A DNA stretch of 64,000 bases, taken from NCBI RefSeq assembly GCF_017599385.1, contig NZ_JAGFPK010000001.1:994177-1058176 (forward strand), given 5' to 3'. Both the position numbers and the translations under genes were made by a program. The DNA comes from Ciceribacter sp. L1K22. GTDB taxonomy: Bacteria > Pseudomonadota > Alphaproteobacteria > Rhizobiales > Rhizobiaceae. Below the pieces are notes generated by a model, which was given only the letters and a program-made list of their open reading frames with translations, was not told the origin of the DNA and made no database searches. Each line of letters begins with the position of its first letter. Within the stretch, counting starts at the first letter, position 1. Of this stretch, positions 36,317 through 45,021 are shown piece by piece.

Positions 36317-37404
36317 CCCTGTCGATTGCCGTCAGCCATCGGCAGGGTGAGTTCGATCTCAAGGTCGATCTGGAGATCGGCGTCGGATTGACGGCGCTTT
36401 TCGGCCCCTCCGGCTCGGGGAAGACCACGCTTATAAACCTTGTCGCAGGGCTCGCTCGTCCGATCTTGGGCCGGATCAGCTTTGCAGGCGATGTCTGGGT
36501 CGACACGTCGGACGATCGCTTCGTACCGGCCCATCGCCGCCGCATCGGCTATGTCTTTCAGGAGGGGCGGCTTTTCCCGCATTTGTCCGTCAATAGCAAT
36601 CTGCGCTACGGAGTTCGCTTCTCCGCCACGCCACCGTCCTCTCGCGACGTCGACCAGCTCGTGGACATGCTGGCGATCGGGGCGCTTCTCGGTCGTCGCC
36701 CCGGCGACCTGTCGGGCGGCGAAAAGCAGCGGGTGGCTCTCGGACGCGCGCTGATGTCAGGACCACGCCTTCTCCTGATGGATGAGCCGCTCTCGGCACT
36801 CGATGAAGGTCTTAAAGGATCGATCCTGCCCTACATTGAGCGCATCCGCGATGAAGCTGGCATTCCGATCATTTATGTCAGTCACTCCATCGAGGAGGTC
36901 ACCCGTCTCGCCACCCGTGTCATCTCCGTGTCTGAGGGACGCGCCGCGACGGTCATGGACACGGCGTCACACCCAGGCGAGACGTCGTTCATTCCCGGCT
37001 CCGGCCCGCTCGAAAACTTCATCGAAGCGACGATCATCGAGCAATCGCCGACGGAGGGACTGACCATCGCCGAGAGCCGATCGGGTCGCCTTTTTCTCCG
37101 TCATGCTGATCTGCCAGTCGGTCGGAGGGTTCGGGTCTACATACCGGCCTCGGAGATCGTTCTTGCGAAAGGCGAGGTCGGGCAGGTGTCCACCCTCAAC
37201 CGCCTTTCCGGCTCCGTAGAGCAGCTGGATGAACGACAGGCTGGCGTGTCGGTGCTGGTGAATTGCGCGGGGGAACGACTGGTCGCCAATATAACGAGGA
37301 GATCAGCCACATCGCTTGGGCTGGCGGCAGGCATGCCGGTTACCCTCCTGTTCAAGGCTGTCTCGCTTGCGGCCGAGGGGGTCTACCGCCATCCACGGTA
37401 CTGA
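36313..37404 (+). CDS. modC: Molybdate ABC transporter ATP-binding protein
   Basis: A 363-residue ATPase energising molybdate import. Walker A GPSGSGKTT near residue 31, the Q-loop FQEGRLFPH near residue 78, signature LSGGEKQRVALGRAL near residue 134, Walker B LLLMDEPLSALD near residue 155 and H-loop YVSHSIEEV near residue 192. The C-terminal ~70 residues form the molybdate-sensing TOBE (Mop) domain (SGRLFLRHADLPVGRRVRVYIPASEIVLA). Translation is coupled to modB by an ATGA overlap. It ends 6 bp from the convergent modE gene. Confidence 0.95.
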   Translation: MTLSIAVSHRQGEFDLKVDLEIGVGLTALFGPSGSGKTTLINLVAGLARPILGRISFAGDVWVDTSDDRFVPAHRRRIGYVFQEGRLFPHLSVNSNLRYGVRFSATPPSSRDVDQLVDMLAIGALLGRRPGDLSGGEKQRVALGRALMSGPRLLLMDEPLSALDEGLKGSILPYIERIRDEAGIPIIYVSHSIEEVTRLATRVISVSEGRAATVMDTASHPGETSFIPGSGPLENFIEATIIEQSPTEGLTIAESRSGRLFLRHADLPVGRRVRVYIPASEIVLAKGEVGQVSTLNRLSGSVEQLDERQAGVSVLVNCAGERLVANITRRSATSLGLAAGMPVTLLFKAVSLAAEGVYRHPRY

Positions 37405-37410
37405 CGCTTT

Positions 37411-37806
37411 CTAGTCGTCATCCGCGGCACTGTTCTTTTCGAGCTTATCCTCGTACTCGGACGACATCGCGGCCTCCAGCCACCGAAGATCGTCTCCGAT
37501 TGCCTTTCGGCTGTCGCTTTCCATCTGTCGCGCCCGCCGCAACAGATCCTCGCCGAACGCGGTCAATACTGCCCCGCCGCCGCTCTTGCCGCCGTGCCGC
37601 GTCAGGATCGACGGCTCCCGAAACATGCGGTTTATCTCGTCGCCAAGCAGCCAGGCGCGCCGATACGACATGCCCATTGCCGCGCCGGCGGCCCGGATCG
37701 AGCCGTGTTCGGCAATGCCAGCGAGCAGCGCGATCTTGCCGGGCCCGAGCCGAGCGCCGTTGACGAGATCGATACGCAGCGTCACGCGGCTGGTCTTGCC
37801 CTTCAT
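37411..37806 (-). CDS. modE: ModE-type LysR-HTH transcriptional regulator, single domain
   Basis: A 131-residue protein consisting of the ModE N-terminal winged helix-turn-helix (LGPGKIALLAGIAEHGSIRAAGAAMGMSYRRAWLLGDEINRMF, near residues 21-62) plus the GGKSGGGAVLTAFGEDLLRRAR stretch near residue 73. The molybdate-binding Mop/TOBE domains of E. coli ModE are absent, as in many alphaproteobacterial versions. It is convergent with modC and overlaps the upstream FAD oxidase gene by 4 bp, so it seems to be expressed from that operon. Its probable target is the palindrome upstream of modA. Confidence 0.88.
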   Translation of the reverse strand: MKGKTSRVTLRIDLVNGARLGPGKIALLAGIAEHGSIRAAGAAMGMSYRRAWLLGDEINRMFREPSILTRHGGKSGGGAVLTAFGEDLLRRARQMESDSRKAIGDDLRWLEAAMSSEYEDKLEKNSAADDD

Positions 37807-39239
37807 GGCAGCGGCACCACCTTTCCGGGGTTCATGATGCCAGCAGGGTCAAAGGCCTTCTTGATCCTGATCATCAGTTCCGTCTCTACAGCGGGCCTGC
37901 TCGCGGCCAGCTCGTCGCGCTTCAACTGGCCGACGCCGTGCTCCGCTGAAATGGAACCGCCGTGCTTGCGCACGATCGCGTGGACGATCTCGTTGACTTC
38001 GCGCCAGCGGGCAATGAAGGCCGCCTTGTCGGCGCCGACCGGCTGGCTGATATTGTAGTGGATGTTGCCATCGCCGAGATGGCCGAAGGCGCAGATCCGG
38101 GCGCCGGGTACCGCAGCCATGACGGCCGCGTCTGCCTCTGCCATGAAGCCGGGCACACGCGACACCGGCACCGAAACGTCATGCTTGATCGACCCACCTT
38201 CAGGCTTCTGCGCATCCGACATGCTTTCCCGCATCCGCCAGATGGCATCCTGCTGCGCCACCGAGGTTGCAATCACGGCATCCTGGACGAGACCGGCCTC
38301 GACACCTTTTTCCAGCACGGCCGTCACCATCGTCTGCGCAGTCTCGGCTGAATCGGAGGTCGAGATATCGATCAGGACATACCAGGGGTGCACGGTCGAA
38401 AGTGGATCCCGCACGCCCGGTATGTGCCGGGTCGTGAAGTCTACGCCGATGCGGGGCATGAGTTCGAAGCCGGTGAGCGCCGCCCCGCAGATGGCCTGGG
38501 CATGCTCGAAAAGCGCCAGGGCGTCCTCCGTCGAGTGAAGCCCGGCAAAGGCCACCTGCCGACCCAGGGGCTTCGGAAACAGCTTCAGCACCGCGCCGGT
38601 GATAACGCCGAGGGTACCTTCCGCCCCGATGAACAGATCCCTCAGATCGTATCCGCTATTGTCCTTCTTCAGTCGCCGGAGCCCATCCCATATCTCACCC
38701 GTCGGCAAAACGACCTCCAGCCCTAGGCAGAGCTGGCGCATATTGCCATAGGCAAGGACTGCAGTTCCCCCGGCATTGGTCGACAGGTTGCCGGCGATGC
38801 GGCAGGAGCCTTCCGATCCCAGAGAGAGGGGAAAGAGCCGGCCAACATCATCGGCCGCCTTCTGGATGTCGGCGAGGATGCAGCCGCCATCCGCGACGAT
38901 GACGCTGGCCACGGTATCGACCTCGCGGATCCGGTTCATTCTTTCAAGCGAGAGAAGGATGTCGCGGCCGTCGGCACGCGGAACCTGACCACCGACGAGG
39001 CCAGTACGCCCGGACACCGGGACGATAGGAGTGCCGGTTTCAGACGCGAGCGTCATGATGGCGGACACCTCGGCGGTCGATCCGGGTTTCAGCACAAGCT
39101 GGGTCGCGCCGCGATAGAGGCCGCGACCCTCCACCAGATAGGGCTCTACATCGTCCGAGGTCGTCAGCGCTGCGGCTTCGCCGACGATTGCCACAAATCG
39201 GTCGATGAGATCCTGGGGATAGATGGCTGCAGCGGTCAT
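37803..39239 (-). CDS. FAD-linked oxidase (GlcD/D-2-hydroxyacid dehydrogenase family)
   Basis: A 478-residue flavoprotein of the vanillyl-alcohol-oxidase fold. The FAD-binding part has PVSGRTGLVGGQVPRADGRDILLSLERMN near residues 73-101 and GNLSTNAGGTAVLAYGN near residue 150, and IGAEGTLGVITGAVLKLFP near residue 205. The C-terminal FAD-oxidase domain contains AFGHLGDGNIHYNI (near residue 386) and GGSISAEHGVGQLKR (near residue 432), where His residues coordinate metal in D-2-hydroxyglutarate and D-lactate dehydrogenases. The substrate is not predictable from sequence. It lies 12 bp after tsaC and overlaps modE. Confidence 0.88.
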   Translation of the reverse strand: MTAAAIYPQDLIDRFVAIVGEAAALTTSDDVEPYLVEGRGLYRGATQLVLKPGSTAEVSAIMTLASETGTPIVPVSGRTGLVGGQVPRADGRDILLSLERMNRIREVDTVASVIVADGGCILADIQKAADDVGRLFPLSLGSEGSCRIAGNLSTNAGGTAVLAYGNMRQLCLGLEVVLPTGEIWDGLRRLKKDNSGYDLRDLFIGAEGTLGVITGAVLKLFPKPLGRQVAFAGLHSTEDALALFEHAQAICGAALTGFELMPRIGVDFTTRHIPGVRDPLSTVHPWYVLIDISTSDSAETAQTMVTAVLEKGVEAGLVQDAVIATSVAQQDAIWRMRESMSDAQKPEGGSIKHDVSVPVSRVPGFMAEADAAVMAAVPGARICAFGHLGDGNIHYNISQPVGADKAAFIARWREVNEIVHAIVRKHGGSISAEHGVGQLKRDELAASRPAVETELMIRIKKAFDPAGIMNPGKVVPLP

Positions 39240-39251
39240 GGTCCCTCTCTG

Positions 39252-40229
39252 TCAACTGTCCCTGGGTGCTGCGGCGCGCGCCAGACGGTCGTTGATCGCC
39301 TCTCCGAGGCCTGCCATCGGAATGGGAGCCACAGCGATCGTCCGCGCGCCAGCGGCATCGGCGCGTTTCATGAAATCGAAAAGGTTGGCCGCCGCCTCTC
39401 GCAAATCGCCGGAGGGGCTGAGGTTCAGCACCGCCGTAGCCCGATCCGCACCTGCCACCGTCACGTCGCCAAAAGTGATCAGCGCCTCGTCGGGCGATAC
39501 GTCCGTCACATCGAGACGCATGCGGGCAGCGGGTGCGTAGTGCGATGCCAGCATGCCAGGAGCCTCGATGGACGCGCCCGCAGACTGGGGCCGATCAACC
39601 TTGATCCCCGTGACAGTCTCGATATCTTCAACCGCGACGCCGCCGGGTCGCAAGAGACGGATGCGCCCGTCCTCGACTTTGACGATGGTGGATTCGACAC
39701 CCACGCGCGAGGCACCGTCGTCGAGGATCAGATCGATCCGGTCGCCGATATCCTCGTTGACGTGGCGTGCCGTCGTCGGGCTGATCCGTCCTGACAGATT
39801 GGCGCTCGGCGCGGCGAGGGGACGGCCGAAGGCAGAAATCAGGCGCCGCATGAACCCGAGCGGTACGCGAATGCCGACCGTATCAAGCCCCGCCGTTGCC
39901 AGCGGATGGATTGCCGAACCGTCCCTGATGCTGAGGACCAGCGTCAGCGGCCCCGGCCAGAAATGCTCCGCCAGCCTCCTCGACACCGGATCGAACACAG
40001 CATGACGTTCGGCCATGGCGAGATCGGCCATGTGGCAGATCAGCGGGTTGAACTGAGGGCGCCCCTTCGTCTCGTAGATCGCGGCGATCGCTTTGGGATT
40101 GGTGGCATCCGCCGCCAGTCCGTAGACGGTCTCCGTCGGCAACGCGACGGGGTGGCCGGCGACAAGCAGGGTCAACGCCTCCGTCAGGGCGACATCGCTT
40201 CGCTGTTCGATCGGTATCAGTTTGGCCAT
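39252..40229 (-). CDS. tsaC: L-threonylcarbamoyladenylate synthase (Sua5/TsaC type)
   Basis: A 325-residue long-form Sua5 enzyme making threonylcarbamoyl-AMP for the t6A37 modification of tRNA. The N-terminal YrdC domain shows PTETVYGLAADATNPKAIAAIYETKGRPQFNPLI (near residues 35-69) and the substrate-cleft segment PSANLSGRISPTTARHV near residue 141. A C-terminal Sua5 domain (from about residue 220, APGMLASHYAPAARM) follows. It is the first gene of a minus-strand set with the FAD oxidase and modE. Confidence 0.93.
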   Translation of the reverse strand: MAKLIPIEQRSDVALTEALTLLVAGHPVALPTETVYGLAADATNPKAIAAIYETKGRPQFNPLICHMADLAMAERHAVFDPVSRRLAEHFWPGPLTLVLSIRDGSAIHPLATAGLDTVGIRVPLGFMRRLISAFGRPLAAPSANLSGRISPTTARHVNEDIGDRIDLILDDGASRVGVESTIVKVEDGRIRLLRPGGVAVEDIETVTGIKVDRPQSAGASIEAPGMLASHYAPAARMRLDVTDVSPDEALITFGDVTVAGADRATAVLNLSPSGDLREAAANLFDFMKRADAAGARTIAVAPIPMAGLGEAINDRLARAAAPRDS

Positions 40230-40420
40230 CAGTCCTGTCCGGCAGTTCAGGGCTCAATACCGCGTCTAGGGCTTGCTGATCAAACAGTCTTTTTCTCTGC
40301 TTCGGATCGTCTTGGACCGATCGTTAAACATTTAAGGATCGTTGTAAGAGAAAGATGGAATTCCTCGTGTACAGTCCGTTTCGTTCTGACCATCGTTTAT
40401 CTTTCGGGGTATCCAAGTCG

Positions 40421-41491
40421 ATGCAGCCATTGAAAAATCCAGCTTCCAGCATCGCGTTGCGGGTTGCCACCGCCATGCACCAGATGGGCATCGACGGCCT
40501 GCCGCGAAACTACGAATTGGTCTACGAAGCCTACTCGGGCAGCAACCCCGACCTGGTGCGAGACTTCATCGCCCTCGGGAAGAACAAGACTCAGGAAGCG
40601 CTGGACGAACTCGGCCGCAAATATCTGCCGCATCACCATGAGGAAGGTCTCCTGGCGCAGCAGAACGGCAAGGTCCGCGCCGAGATGAGCAGCTTCATCA
40701 GTCTCCTCAACGAGGAAAAGATATCGCTCAGCGACTACGGCCGGCTGATTGGCAACGCCTCGAAGGTGATCCTGACGGACGGCGAGATCGATCACGCCGA
40801 GCTCGGCCAGTCGATCCAGGCGCTCAAGGTGGCAACGGAAAAGCGTGCCAGCGAGAACAGCAATGTCGTCCGCACCGTTGTCGGGAAGACCGCGGCATTG
40901 GCCGACATGCAGCGCCAGGCGGAAGATGCGGAAACGGCGAAATTCGTTGATCCGCTCACCGGTCTCGGTAGCCGCCGTGCCTTCAACAAGGCGCTCGCGA
41001 AGGTCTATGTGAACCCCGAGATGCCGGTCTTGTGTGGCCTTGCTGTCGGTGAAATCGATGACTATGCGCGCCTTGCGGAGCAAATGGGCCCGGCCGTCGG
41101 GGACCGCTTCCTGAAACAGGTCGCCAAGGTTGTCGAAGCCGTTGCCGGCACCGAGGATCTTGCCTGCCGTTTCGATGGCGGACGCTTCGGCCTGTTGTTC
41201 TATACCAGCGATCAGGACGAAATCAGCCGTATCATCGAACTGGTTCGCTCCAAGTTGCGGGCGACCGCAGTCGTGAATTCCGGCTCGGGACGCGCGACCG
41301 GGCAGATCGGCATGTCCTTCGGCATCTGCCTGTCGCCGCAGGCGCCGAATGCGTTCGACTTCATGAGCTTCGCCGAGAAGGCACTGGCCACCTCCAAGGC
41401 TGCCGGCGGCAATACCGTCACGATCTACAGCGACGGCTCCTATGTTCCGAAGGATTGGCTGATCTACAAGAAGGAAGTCCGGCCAGCCTGA
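40421..41491 (+). CDS. GGDEF-domain protein with degenerate active site
   Basis: A 356-residue protein with an N-terminal helical region (~residues 1-165) and a GGDEF domain starting at DPLTGLGSRRAFNKAL. The active-site loop reads DGGRFGLLF where cyclases have GG(D/E)EF, so the catalytic acidic residue is missing. No PAS, GAF or transmembrane domain is seen. It probably does not make cyclic di-GMP and may act as a nucleotide-sensing or partner domain instead. The start at 40421 (MQPLKN) is chosen because the ATG at 40355 adds a poorly conserved-looking 22 residues; this is uncertain. Confidence 0.8.
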   Translation: MQPLKNPASSIALRVATAMHQMGIDGLPRNYELVYEAYSGSNPDLVRDFIALGKNKTQEALDELGRKYLPHHHEEGLLAQQNGKVRAEMSSFISLLNEEKISLSDYGRLIGNASKVILTDGEIDHAELGQSIQALKVATEKRASENSNVVRTVVGKTAALADMQRQAEDAETAKFVDPLTGLGSRRAFNKALAKVYVNPEMPVLCGLAVGEIDDYARLAEQMGPAVGDRFLKQVAKVVEAVAGTEDLACRFDGGRFGLLFYTSDQDEISRIIELVRSKLRATAVVNSGSGRATGQIGMSFGICLSPQAPNAFDFMSFAEKALATSKAAGGNTVTIYSDGSYVPKDWLIYKKEVRPA

Positions 41492-41513
41492 GGCGTATCG
41501 GCTACTCGCCCAC

Positions 41514-42119
41514 TCAGAGGCGATCGATGGCGGCACGCAGTTCCGGCGTCGCCGCGCCGAGCTTGAGCACGTTCTTCAGCGCTTCCTTTGGATCGTGCGT
41601 CCGGAACAGCAGCCCGTTGTCGCGGATGGAGCGATCGATCTTCAGGGTTTTCAGCGCCTTGTCAGGCTCGATGGCCACGGCGAAATACATCCTCGAGTAT
41701 TGCGTCTGGATTTTCTCGAAGAACTGCTCGGCGTCGCCGATCTCCGAAAAGAAGTTGGCGATGTAAAACGACCATTTCACGTCGGCAAATTTCGCGAAGT
41801 TCGTCTTCGCAGCCGTGACGTGGCAGTAGCCGAGATGCGGGCTGTTTGCGAGCGTGCGGTGAAAGATGATCTTCGGGAACTGGATCGAGCGGTGAAAGCC
41901 GTTCAGGCGCGTATGTGTCGTCGTAGCGGCGTTTTCCAGTTTTCGGCCGGTCTTTTCAGCCACTTCTTCATAGGTGAGGTAGCGGCGCTCCTCCGGCAGC
42001 CAGTCGTCGCGGCGCCTTGAAATCCGCCCGGTTCGCAGGAATTCCGAGTGGATCGCGGGCGGCAGACCCGGCTCCGGCGCTTTCTGTTCGGACTTGGCGT
42101 AGTATCTGAGTTTGGTCAT
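41514..42119 (-). CDS. DUF6656-like rhizobial protein
   Basis: A 201-residue cytoplasmic protein with no signal or membrane segment. Visible blocks include MTKLRYYAKSE, SEFLRTGRISRRRDDWLPEERRYLTYEEVAEKTGRKL near residues 25-60, and HLGYCHVTAAKTNFAKFADVKWSFYIANFF near residues 95-125. I recall this as a Rhizobiaceae-specific family (DUF6656) without known function. The start is ATG 42119; the longer upstream frame has unrelated composition. It is convergent with the GGDEF gene, 22 bp apart. Confidence 0.7.
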   Translation of the reverse strand: MTKLRYYAKSEQKAPEPGLPPAIHSEFLRTGRISRRRDDWLPEERRYLTYEEVAEKTGRKLENAATTTHTRLNGFHRSIQFPKIIFHRTLANSPHLGYCHVTAAKTNFAKFADVKWSFYIANFFSEIGDAEQFFEKIQTQYSRMYFAVAIEPDKALKTLKIDRSIRDNGLLFRTHDPKEALKNVLKLGAATPELRAAIDRL

Positions 42120-42405
42120 GCCCGGCCTCTCCGCCTTGTCGCGGCGAGTTTCATTGTAGTGCGTCGATATTAACGCCCGCTTGCTGGGGACCCTGCCACC
42201 GGTCGGTTTCGCGAAGCTTGCGGAAACCAAACGCGATCAGATGCGTTATCGGGGCAGCGAAAGCCCGAGTGCGAGATTTTCATCCGACAACCTCGTTAAT
42301 CCCGGGTTCAGCTTGGGTTTATTAGCATCTTAAAAGGCTGTGGAGAGCCAGGAGCACACCACTCGGGACGCTCGCCTCTCGATGAGCCCGCGAAGGGAGA
42401 AAGTC

Positions 42406-42837
42406 ATGAAGATCTCGATCAAGAACTTGGCGGCTATGGGCCTCGCAGCGGCGATGGCTGCTACGAGCTATCTGCCCGCACAGGCGGCCATGCCGCTTCC
42501 GGCACCCGTTCTGCAGAAGTCGACGGATGTGACCCAGGTCCAATATCGTCGCCACTATAACAGGCACGGCAACGGCTATTACCGCGGCTACCGGGGCTAC
42601 CGCCACCATCGCCACGGCTATCGCTACCACAACGGTTACTGGTTCCCGCTTGCAGCGTTTACGACCGGTGCAATCATCGGCGGCGCGATAGCCCAGCCGG
42701 CACCGCCCCGTGCGGCCGGAGTGAACCCGCGTCACTACCAGTGGTGCGCGAACCGGTATCGTTCGTATGACGCCCGGTCGAACACCTTCCAGCCCTACAA
42801 CGGCCCCCGCCAGCAGTGCTACTCGCCCTACTATTGA
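42406..42837 (+). CDS. BA14K family secreted protein
   Basis: A 143-residue protein with a signal peptide (residues 1-27, cleavage near AQAAM). A His/Tyr/Arg/Gly-rich middle (RRHYNRHGNGYYRGYRGY) is followed by a hydrophobic glycine stretch TTGAIIGGAIAQ. The C-terminal signature HYQWCANRYRSYDARSNTFQPYNGPRQQC is diagnostic of the BA14K/lectin-like family of Rhizobiales first known as a Brucella immunoreactive protein. The start has GAAGGGAG upstream. A terminator follows 21 bp after the stop. The roles of rhizobial members are not settled. Confidence 0.9.
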   Translation: MKISIKNLAAMGLAAAMAATSYLPAQAAMPLPAPVLQKSTDVTQVQYRRHYNRHGNGYYRGYRGYRHHRHGYRYHNGYWFPLAAFTTGAIIGGAIAQPAPPRAAGVNPRHYQWCANRYRSYDARSNTFQPYNGPRQQCYSPYY

Positions 42838-42858
42838 GCGAGGCACGAGACAGTGAAG

Positions 42859-42886
42859 AAGCCCGGCCACCGTGCCGGGCTTTTTC
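42859..42886 (+). terminator. Rho-independent terminator of the BA14K gene
   Basis: Nine-bp stem AAGCCCGGC/GCCGGGCTT with a 6-base loop followed by a TTTTT run. It could act in part on the convergent gene ending at 42897. Confidence 0.85.
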
Positions 42887-42896
42887 GTTGCCTACA

Positions 42897-44480
42897 TCAA
42901 GGTGTCGGCGCGTTTGGCGGATCGTCACCGTCTTGCGTGGTTCCTGAAGGCTGGACGGCCGGCGCGATTTCGGTTTGAGCGGGGTTTGCTATACCCGTTT
43001 CCTGGTTTCCGGGCCGTTGGACCCCGTTTGATCCCCCGTCCTGAAATCCTTCTGCAGAATCGGTCTGATCCAGCGCCGATGTCGAGGCCTGGGGCGATTG
43101 CGGTGGCATTCGATCTGTTCCTATGGGCTCGGGAACGACCGTGCCGTCTGCCGGCGCGACCCGCCAGACCGTATTGCCCGCGTCGTCGGCCACAAGCAGC
43201 GCACCGGTCCCGTCGATGCCGACACCCACTGGCCGCCCCCGTGCCTGATCGCCATCAAGGAAGCCGGTTACGACATCCTGGGCCATGCCGGTCGGCATCC
43301 CGTTTTCGAAGGGGATGTAAACGACCTTGTAGCCGTTGAAATTCGTCCGGTTCCAACTGCCGTGCTCGCCGACGAAGGCCCCGTTGGCATAGGCCTCCGG
43401 CATTGCAGACCCCATGCTGAAGGTCAGGCCCAGAGCCGCGACGTGGCTGGAAAGCGCATAATCCGGCTTGATAGCCGTCTCCACCATGTCGGGACGCGGT
43501 GGATGGATACGCTCGTCAACATGGTTTCCGTAGTAGCTCCAGGGCCATCCGTAGAAGCCGCCCTCCTGGACAGAGGTCATGTAGTCAGGAACGAGGTTGG
43601 GACCGAGTTCGTCCCGCTCGTTGACAACGGTCCACAGCGCGCCGGATTGGGGGTTGATCGCAAGTCCATTTGGATTTCGAAGGCCGGAGGCAAAGACTTT
43701 GGCGGCTCCTGTCTGGCGGTCAACGAGCCAGATGGCAGCACGACCTTTTTCAGCTTCCATGCCGCGCTCAGCGGCATTGGAATTGGACCCGACCGAGGCG
43801 TAGAGGAAACGGCCGTCGGGAGACAAGGCCAGGTCCTTTGTCCAGTGGTGATTGATGGGGCCGCCCGGCAACGGTGTCAGCACCGTCGGCTCCGCGGAAA
43901 TCGTGTTTTCTCCCAGCTTGTAGGGATAGGTGAGGATCGCATCGGCTGCTGCGACATAAAGCGTATCATCGACCCAGGCCACGCCGAACGGGGAGCTGAG
44001 TCCCTTCAGGAGGTCGTGACGCTCGTCGACGGTTCCGTCCCTGTCAGCATCGCGCAGCAAAGTGATGAGATTGCTTTCCTTGCTTTCTCCGCCGCCACCC
44101 TTGGCAAGAGACATGATCCACCCGCGGATGTAGTCCTTCGGGCGCTCGAGCGGTTTGCCTCCGGGCGCCTTGCCTTGCACCACCAGGACATCGCCATTGG
44201 GCAATGTGTGGACAGTTCTCGGATTCGCGAGATCCTTTGCGTAGGCAGTGACGGTGAAGCCCTCGGGGACGGCTGGCGTTTGCCCGTCTTCCCAGCCGAC
44301 GACTTCCGCAACCTTGAGGTCCGGCATCAGTTCTGCGCTTGGCTCGGGCAGAACCGGATCTGGCCCGATCTGCTGAGAGATGTCGAAATCATCTGAATCG
44401 CCGCAACCAACAAGTAATACGGGGAGTGCGATTGCCGAGGCCATCAGGATGCGGTGGCGATTTTGGACGGGGTGTCTCAT
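42897..44480 (-). CDS. Sorbosone-dehydrogenase-like PQQ/beta-propeller lipoprotein
   Basis: A 527-residue exported protein. The N-terminus has a lipobox (LLVGCG, Cys near residue 26). The body matches the soluble aldose/L-sorbosone dehydrogenase beta-propeller family: GFTVTAYAKDLANPRTVHTLPNGDVLVV near residues 75-102, NHHWTKDLALSPDGRFLYASVGSNSN near residues 210-236, SGLRNPNGLAINP near residue 264 and FVGEHGSWNR near residue 369. Family members use PQQ, but PQQ binding is not provable here. The last ~70 residues are a Pro/Thr/Gln-rich low-complexity tail. It overlaps the DUF2231 gene by 4 bp. Confidence 0.85.
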   Translation of the reverse strand: MRHPVQNRHRILMASAIALPVLLVGCGDSDDFDISQQIGPDPVLPEPSAELMPDLKVAEVVGWEDGQTPAVPEGFTVTAYAKDLANPRTVHTLPNGDVLVVQGKAPGGKPLERPKDYIRGWIMSLAKGGGGESKESNLITLLRDADRDGTVDERHDLLKGLSSPFGVAWVDDTLYVAAADAILTYPYKLGENTISAEPTVLTPLPGGPINHHWTKDLALSPDGRFLYASVGSNSNAAERGMEAEKGRAAIWLVDRQTGAAKVFASGLRNPNGLAINPQSGALWTVVNERDELGPNLVPDYMTSVQEGGFYGWPWSYYGNHVDERIHPPRPDMVETAIKPDYALSSHVAALGLTFSMGSAMPEAYANGAFVGEHGSWNRTNFNGYKVVYIPFENGMPTGMAQDVVTGFLDGDQARGRPVGVGIDGTGALLVADDAGNTVWRVAPADGTVVPEPIGTDRMPPQSPQASTSALDQTDSAEGFQDGGSNGVQRPGNQETGIANPAQTEIAPAVQPSGTTQDGDDPPNAPTP

Positions 44481-44917
44481 GGCAGCCTCCAGTGAATTGC
44501 GGTGCGGTGTTCGGCGGAAATGAAAACGGTGACTACGATGACAATGACCGTGACCGCCGAGAGGATGAGGCCGTAGGGCACGACTGCGGTCCACCCATCG
44601 CCGGCGTGGACGAAACTGTTGACGAATGCGAGCACCAGGGTCGCAACGAATGCGATCACCGCCGACAGTGTCGGGCGCATATCAAGCGTGCGCGGACGCA
44701 GCAGGTCGATGGCGCCGGCAATCAGAGCCAATGCACCACCTATGAGACCGGCGAAGAGCAGCCAGGCCGAAAAGTTCTGCCACATCAGATACGACGACTG
44801 CCAGTAGGCAATGTCGGTAAGAAGGGCGAGAATGAAGCAGACGAATGGAAAAGGGACGAACAGCCCGTAAAGGGGATATCCCCTGGCGGTCAGGGCCAAA
44901 GCTGGCGACGTGCTCAT
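44477..44917 (-). CDS. DUF2231 four-helix membrane protein
   Basis: A 146-residue integral membrane protein with four transmembrane helices (near residues 16-36, 48-68, 83-103 and 112-132). The segment GYPLYGLFVPFPFVCFILALLTDIAYW at the N-terminus fits DUF2231. The start is ATG 44917. Its 3' end overlaps the sorbosone-dehydrogenase-like gene by an ATGA, so the two are co-expressed and may work together, with this protein possibly passing electrons or anchoring; that is speculation. DUF2231 function is unknown. Confidence 0.85.
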   Translation of the reverse strand: MSTSPALALTARGYPLYGLFVPFPFVCFILALLTDIAYWQSSYLMWQNFSAWLLFAGLIGGALALIAGAIDLLRPRTLDMRPTLSAVIAFVATLVLAFVNSFVHAGDGWTAVVPYGLILSAVTVIVIVVTVFISAEHRTAIHWRLP

Positions 44918-45021
44918 CGAGCGCCTCCCGTTATTGTTTTGATTGGACACAGAAGGTCGTACGGTTGAGACGCGGTTTTGTTCCATCCCGTCCAGGAACA
45001 GGCGTGGGTAAGGAAAGATAG

